A DNA stretch of 47,966 nt from the NCBI RefSeq assembly GCF_001586785.1, contig NZ_LUFH02000042.1, forward strand, positions 1-47,966, in the 5' to 3' direction. The position numbers and the translations under genes were made by a program. The stretch comes from Sphaerospermopsis aphanizomenoides BCCUSP55 (GTDB lineage Bacteria > Cyanobacteriota > Cyanobacteriia > Cyanobacteriales > Nostocaceae). Numbering within the stretch: the first letter of the stretch is position 1; every line of letters starts with the position of its first letter. This document shows positions 43,740 to 47,966 of the stretch, piece by piece. The notes below the pieces were generated by a model, which saw nothing but the letters and a program-made list of their open reading frames with translations, made no database searches and was not told where the DNA came from.

Positions 43740-45503
43740 ATGAAAGTAAATATACTAAATTCTGGTGGAGTAGGTTTAATTTGCTTACTCTCTGGATTTT
43801 ACCCTGTACAAGCAATGGCTGTTGATAGCCCAGAGCTAAATAAAGCAGCTACTATCAATCCAACAGATACTCACAAACAACCAAGTACAGATTTATCAAC
43901 ATCCCCAGCCTTAACGTCAGATGAGATAGAACAAGTAACATCCGTATCACAACTGTCAGACGTACAACCAAAAGATTGGGCTTTTCAAGCTTTACAATCT
44001 TTAGTAGAGAGATATGGATGTATTGCAGGTTATCCCAACGGTACTTTTCGTGGCAACCGTGCCATGACTCGCTATGAATTTGCTGCTGGTTTAAATGCTT
44101 GTTTAGACAGAGTTAACGAATTAATTGCTACCGCGACAGGAGATTCATTAACAAAAAAAGACCTAGCTACCCTACAAAAACTGCAAGAAGAATTTTCAGC
44201 CGAACTGGCAACCCTCAGAGGTAGAGTAGATGCATTAGAAGCACGTACAGCAGAATTAGAAGCCAATAGATTTTCTACCACAACCAAATTAAGTGGTGAA
44301 GCCATCATCGCGGCTATTGGTGCCACAGGCGGCGATCCTGATCAGGATAATCCTAATATCATTCTCACTAACCGAGTTCGCTTAAACCTCACCACCAGTT
44401 TTACAGGTAAAGACTTACTGATCACCGGGTTACAAGCTTATAATTTCCAGGGTGGTAGTAGTAGCCTCCAGGGTAGTCTGGGATTGTCAGATACAACTGG
44501 ATTAAGTGCTAGTAGTGCGCGGACTAGCTTTGAACCCCAATTTCCTGGACTTGACGTAAAAACTTTAGGTGGGGTTGGTGCAAACTCACTAGAGCTTTAT
44601 AAACTGCTGTATATCTTCCCTGTAGCCAAAAAATTAACCTTGTTTGCGGGGACTGCGGCGGAAGTTTCTGATGCTTTTCCTGCGATTACACCCTTCTATG
44701 GAGAAGGACAAGAATCTATTTCCCGTTTTGGTAATTTAAATCCTGTTCTGCGCGTTTCTGGTGGTACTTCCGGTTCTGGTTTAGCTTCAGCGGCGGGTTT
44801 TATTTATAGTTTTTCCCCCAGCTTAGATTTGCGAGCTTTGTATGGTAGTGTGAATGCTAACTTACCTGAAAACCAAGGTTTTCCTGGAACACCTTTAGGT
44901 GCAGGTGTATTTAATGGTAGTAGCGTAGTTGCAGCCCAATTGACATTTAAACCCACCAAATCTATAGATGTGGGATTAAACTACGCCAATAGTTACCACC
45001 AGATCAATATTTTAGGTACAGGTTTAACCAGTAGTGATACTAATGCTTTAACTGGTGATTCTTCATCTGGTCTGAATTTGGAAACACCTGTAAAACTCAA
45101 TTCCTTTGGTGGAACCCTAACCTGGCGCTTTTCTCCAAAAGTTGCTTTATCTGGTTATGGTGCAGCTATCTTTGTTGATGACTCTTCCAATAGTGTAGAT
45201 GCTTCTTCCACTTTCACCAGTTGGATGGTAGGCTTGCATTTTAATGACCTGCTGCAAAAAGGTAGTTCGGCAGGGTTACTTTTTGGACAACCTCTTTATC
45301 GTACTGATGCTGGTGGATCAGCCCAACTTGCGGCTACTGGTGTAGATAGAGCAACTCCTTACCATTTGGAAGGTTATTACCGTTTTCGTGTCAATGACAA
45401 TGTGAGCATTACTCCTGGTGCGTTTGTCCTGTTTAACCCTGAAGGGAATAGCAACAACGACACCACACTGGTAGGGGTACTAAGGACGACTTTTACTTTT
45501 TAG
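43740..45503 (+). CDS. Iron-uptake-type porin (SLH + OprB barrel)
   Basis: A 587-residue outer-membrane protein: signal peptide to about residue 27 (cleavage near AMA-VDS), an SLH domain at about 73-125 (VQPKDWAFQALQSLVERYG, GYPNGTFRGNRAMTRYEFAA), a coiled coil at about 131-177 and an OprB-like beta-barrel from about 178 to the end, with the terminal phenylalanine needed for barrel assembly (LRTTFTF). In cyanobacteria this architecture anchors to peptidoglycan and forms channels for inorganic ions including iron. A repeat-derived hairpin follows it. Confidence 0.88.
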   Translation: MKVNILNSGGVGLICLLSGFYPVQAMAVDSPELNKAATINPTDTHKQPSTDLSTSPALTSDEIEQVTSVSQLSDVQPKDWAFQALQSLVERYGCIAGYPNGTFRGNRAMTRYEFAAGLNACLDRVNELIATATGDSLTKKDLATLQKLQEEFSAELATLRGRVDALEARTAELEANRFSTTTKLSGEAIIAAIGATGGDPDQDNPNIILTNRVRLNLTTSFTGKDLLITGLQAYNFQGGSSSLQGSLGLSDTTGLSASSARTSFEPQFPGLDVKTLGGVGANSLELYKLLYIFPVAKKLTLFAGTAAEVSDAFPAITPFYGEGQESISRFGNLNPVLRVSGGTSGSGLASAAGFIYSFSPSLDLRALYGSVNANLPENQGFPGTPLGAGVFNGSSVVAAQLTFKPTKSIDVGLNYANSYHQINILGTGLTSSDTNALTGDSSSGLNLETPVKLNSFGGTLTWRFSPKVALSGYGAAIFVDDSSNSVDASSTFTSWMVGLHFNDLLQKGSSAGLLFGQPLYRTDAGGSAQLAATGVDRATPYHLEGYYRFRVNDNVSITPGAFVLFNPEGNSNNDTTLVGVLRTTFTF

Positions 45504-45504
45504 G

Positions 45505-45570
45505 AGTCAGGAGTCAGAAGTCAGGAATTATTAATTTTGACTTTTGACTTTTGACTTTTGACTTTTGACT
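45505..45570. repeat. GGAGTCA and TTTTGAC heptamer arrays
   Basis: GGAGTCA/GAAGTCA units (45503-45525) followed by five TTTTGAC units (45535-45570), opposite in sense; STRR class. Confidence 0.85.
45512..45549. terminator. Repeat-derived hairpin between convergent porin and hisIE genes
   Basis: AGTCAGAAGTCA (45512-45523) pairs with TGACTTTTGACT (45538-45549) with one G-T pair and a 14-nt loop. It lies 9 nt after the porin stop, inside GGAGTCA and TTTTGAC heptamer arrays, and could terminate transcription from either side. Confidence 0.4.
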
Positions 45571-45584
45571 TGATATCACCCCAC

Positions 45585-46256
45585 CTACTTCCGGCGTTCT
45601 TGTAATTTCCGATAAACAGCTTTTAAATCAACTTGATGATGAGCCAGGGCGACCAGGGTATGATAAAACAGATCCGCAACTTCACCCGCGATCGCATCAG
45701 CTTCATTATCTTTAAACGCCATCACGACCTCGGCGCTTTCCTCACCTATCTTTTTCAAAATTTTATTATCACCGCCAGCCAACAACTTACAGGTATAGGA
45801 ATTTTCATTGGGATGATCACGGCGATCGCATATCACTTGGAAAAGTTGGGATAACATATCCGCTGGTGGCGGGACGATTTTCCCCTCAACTTGGTGAAAA
45901 CAACTACGTTCTCCTGTGTGACAAGCAATATCTCCCAACTGCTCCACAGTGACTAATAGAGCATCACTATCACAGTCATAACGGATATTCTGCACCTTTT
46001 GGATATGTCCAGATGTAGCACCTTTATGCCATAACTCCTGACGGGAACGACTCCAAAACCAAGTTTCTCCTGTTTCCAGGGTCTTTTGTAAAGACTCTTG
46101 ATTCATCCAGGCCATCATCAAGACGGTACCATCTAGATAATCTTGGACAATAGCCGCAACTAAACCCTTGTCATCGTAACGGATTTTGTCAACAGGTATG
46201 GCAGATTGGAGCGTTAGCGAAGCTGACCGAAGGTATTGCAGTTCAGGAGAAGACAT
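45585..46256 (-). CDS. hisIE: Phosphoribosyl-AMP cyclohydrolase / phosphoribosyl-ATP pyrophosphatase
   Basis: A 223-residue bifunctional enzyme for steps 2 and 3 of histidine synthesis. The HisI part (about 20-130) has [37 protein letters not shown], the metal-binding DCDSDA, and [10 protein letters not shown]; the HisE part (about 135-223) has [18 protein letters not shown] and [16 protein letters not shown]. The first 20 codons include a REP-like repeat (46210-46232) translated as [10 protein letters not shown], so the true N-terminus has been altered or extended by repeat DNA. Confidence 0.94.
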   Translation of the reverse strand: MSSPELQYLRSASLTLQSAIPVDKIRYDDKGLVAAIVQDYLDGTVLMMAWMNQESLQKTLETGETWFWSRSRQELWHKGATSGHIQKVQNIRYDCDSDALLVTVEQLGDIACHTGERSCFHQVEGKIVPPPADMLSQLFQVICDRRDHPNENSYTCKLLAGGDNKILKKIGEESAEVVMAFKDNEADAIAGEVADLFYHTLVALAHHQVDLKAVYRKLQERRK

Positions 46257-46529
46257 ATTAGCTAATTTGCTCTAGTTAAGAATGATTAATGGATTCAAGA
46301 TATCATTCCGAATACAACAGAGTTCATATTTTGGGCAATTTATCTCAGAATTATGGATTATGTCACGCTCTCCCATCAGGAGTTACAGCATAAAATCTTC
46401 TTCCCTACACTCTGAACCCTACACCTTGTATCCGATTGACCGAATTCTATGAGCATAGAAATTTTCAGCATTATTTAGTCCTATCCTAAGAGAGAAGCTC
46501 AATTTAATCACCACTTATAGGAGATCACC

Positions 46530-47828
46530 TTGGTAAACACGACAATTAAAACCACAAAATCACAAGAAATCTTTGCTGCTGCTCAAAATCTGATGCCAGG
46601 AGGAGTTAGTTCTCCAGTTCGCGCTTTTAAATCTGTTGGTGGACAACCTATCGTATTTGACCGCGTTAACGGAGCATATATTTGGGATGTAGATGGCAAC
46701 AAATACATTGACTATGTTGGTACTTGGGGTCCTGCTATTTGCGGTCATGCCCATCCAGAAGTAATCACTGCCCTTCATGAAGCTTTAGAAAAAGGTACTA
46801 GCTTTGGCGCTCCCTCTGTACTAGAAAATGTCTTAGCAGAAATGGTGATAGATGCTGTTCCTAGCATCGAAATGGTGAGATTTGTCAATTCTGGTACTGA
46901 AGCTTGTATGGCCGTACTCCGGTTAATGCGAGCTTTCACCAACCGAGAGAAAATCATCAAGTTTGAAGGCTGCTATCACGGTCACGCTGATATGTTCCTG
47001 GTGAAAGCGGGTTCTGGTGTAGCTACCCTTGGTTTACCCGACTCCCCAGGAGTACCCAAAGCCGCTACTAGCAGCACTTTAACGGCACCTTTTAATGACC
47101 TAGAAGCTGTCAAAGCTTTGTTTGAAGAAAACCGAGACGAAATAGCTGGTGTAATTCTTGAACCAGTGGTTGGTAATGCTGGCTTTATTACTCCCGATGC
47201 TGGTTTCTTAGAAGGTTTGCGGGAACTTACTCAGGAACATGGAGCTTTATTAGTATTTGATGAAGTGATGACTGGCTTCCGTATTGCTTACGGTGGCGCT
47301 CAAGAAAAATTTGGTATCACTCCTGATTTAACCACAATGGGCAAAGTCATCGGTGGTGGTTTACCCGTAGGCGCTTATGGTGGTCGCCGCGATATCATGT
47401 CAATGATTGCTCCCGCAGGCCCTGTGTATCAAGCTGGAACTCTTTCTGGTAATCCCCTAGCTATGACTGCGGGAATCAAAACACTGGAATTACTACAAAA
47501 ACCCGGTACTTATGATTATCTAGAACGGATTACCAAAAAACTGGCCGATGGGTTACTAAAAGTTGCTAAAGAAACAGGTCATGCAGCTTGTGGTGGTAGT
47601 ATCAGCGCCATGTTTGGTTTGTTCTTTACAAATGGGCCAGTTCATAACTATGAAGATGCGAAAAAGTCTGATACAGCTAAGTTTGGCAGATTCCATCGTG
47701 GGATGTTAGAACGTGGTATTTACTTAGCACCTTCTCAGTTTGAGGCTGGTTTTACTTCTTTAGCTCACACAGATGAAGATATTGAACAGACTTTAGCCGC
47801 TGCAAAAGATGTGCTGTCTAATCTATAA
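46530..47828 (+). CDS. hemL: Glutamate-1-semialdehyde 2,1-aminomutase
   Basis: A 432-residue PLP enzyme that converts glutamate-1-semialdehyde to 5-aminolevulinate, the precursor of chlorophyll, haem and phycobilins. Blocks include [53 protein letters not shown] and the PLP-lysine motif [18 protein letters not shown] (Lys near 273). The start is TTG, 7 nt after AGGAG; it gives the N-terminus [14 protein letters not shown] expected for the family. Confidence 0.97.
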   Translation: MVNTTIKTTKSQEIFAAAQNLMPGGVSSPVRAFKSVGGQPIVFDRVNGAYIWDVDGNKYIDYVGTWGPAICGHAHPEVITALHEALEKGTSFGAPSVLENVLAEMVIDAVPSIEMVRFVNSGTEACMAVLRLMRAFTNREKIIKFEGCYHGHADMFLVKAGSGVATLGLPDSPGVPKAATSSTLTAPFNDLEAVKALFEENRDEIAGVILEPVVGNAGFITPDAGFLEGLRELTQEHGALLVFDEVMTGFRIAYGGAQEKFGITPDLTTMGKVIGGGLPVGAYGGRRDIMSMIAPAGPVYQAGTLSGNPLAMTAGIKTLELLQKPGTYDYLERITKKLADGLLKVAKETGHAACGGSISAMFGLFFTNGPVHNYEDAKKSDTAKFGRFHRGMLERGIYLAPSQFEAGFTSLAHTDEDIEQTLAAAKDVLSNL

Positions 47829-47966
47829 CCTTTTCCTACTTAGGGGATGCTGATAGCGGAGCGTGGCGTAAGCCATATAAATGCAAAACCATGATAAATT
47901 AAGGGATTCAGGCTGATAAAAAAGAAAATAGGTGCAAGGTTTTTAAAACTAGGAGTGGAAAAATCG
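47829..47966. other. Intergenic tail with a REP-like unit
   Basis: No gene. A GCGGAGCGTGGCGTAAGCC palindromic-type repeat lies at about 47857-47875, related to those at 36390-36410 and 39565-39645. Confidence 0.5.

Overview
The window comes from a filamentous, heterocyst-type cyanobacterium (Nostocales, close to Nostoc, Anabaena or Dolichospermum). The evidence is photosynthetic NDH-1 subunit N, a CPP1-like protein, an SLH-plus-OprB porin, DUF3172 and DUF2811 proteins, about twenty HIP1 octamers (GCGATCGC), and the heptameric tandem repeats (TCAGTTG, GGCAAGA, GGTAATT, TTTTGGA types) that pack nearly every gap between genes. No tRNA, rRNA or CRISPR array was seen.

Layout. 1-8090 is a mixed block: a 44-codon small gene, an isocitrate-lyase-family enzyme, a membrane NlpC/P60 peptidase, a DUF1152 protein, an aldehyde dehydrogenase, a calycin-like protein, a histidyl-tRNA synthetase, a SnoaL-like protein and an unknown protein. 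6726-8865 also holds gene-poor repeat-rich DNA with three small inverted-repeat elements and the tail of a broken gene. 8866-26903 is one long minus-strand ribosomal supercluster (S10-spc-alpha plus tail), read from rplC down to prfA: L3-L4-L23-L2-S19-L22-S3-L16-L29-S17-L14-L24-L5-S8-L6-L18-S5-L15-SecY-Adk-IF1-L36-S13-S11-RpoA-L17-TruA-L13-S9-L31-RF1. A convincing intrinsic terminator follows prfA. 27756-30256 has ndhN, a DUF3172 gene and a two-gene envelope operon with an AMIN-domain protein. Next come a CPA2 cation/proton antiporter, an ABC-F ATPase, a Uma2 nuclease-fold protein, a decayed RelE-like toxin, gpmI, secG with a coupled zinc protease, a tnpB remnant, a CPP1-like protein, an orphan response regulator, a DUF2811 protein, an iron-uptake-type porin, hisIE and hemL.

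How the genes work together. Most are housekeeping: the ribosome and RNA polymerase alpha, protein export (SecY and SecG, far apart), glycolysis (gpmI), histidine and tetrapyrrole synthesis (hisIE, hemL) and translation (hisS, prfA, truA). The accessory signal lies in the gaps. The most interesting item is a roughly 300-nt string of hairpins (about 40501-40800, minus strand) that ends like the right end of an IS200/IS605 element and may be an orphan omega-RNA with no adjacent tnpB. Next are a 187-bp ISL3-like MITE with an exact 8-bp target duplication (8131-8317), repeat-derived hairpins inside the ribosomal operon, a helically phased cluster of DnaA-box-like 9-mers (43271-43312), and a secG-linked metalloprotease with an atypical zinc motif. 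I found no complete new multi-gene system such as a defence island or biosynthetic cluster.
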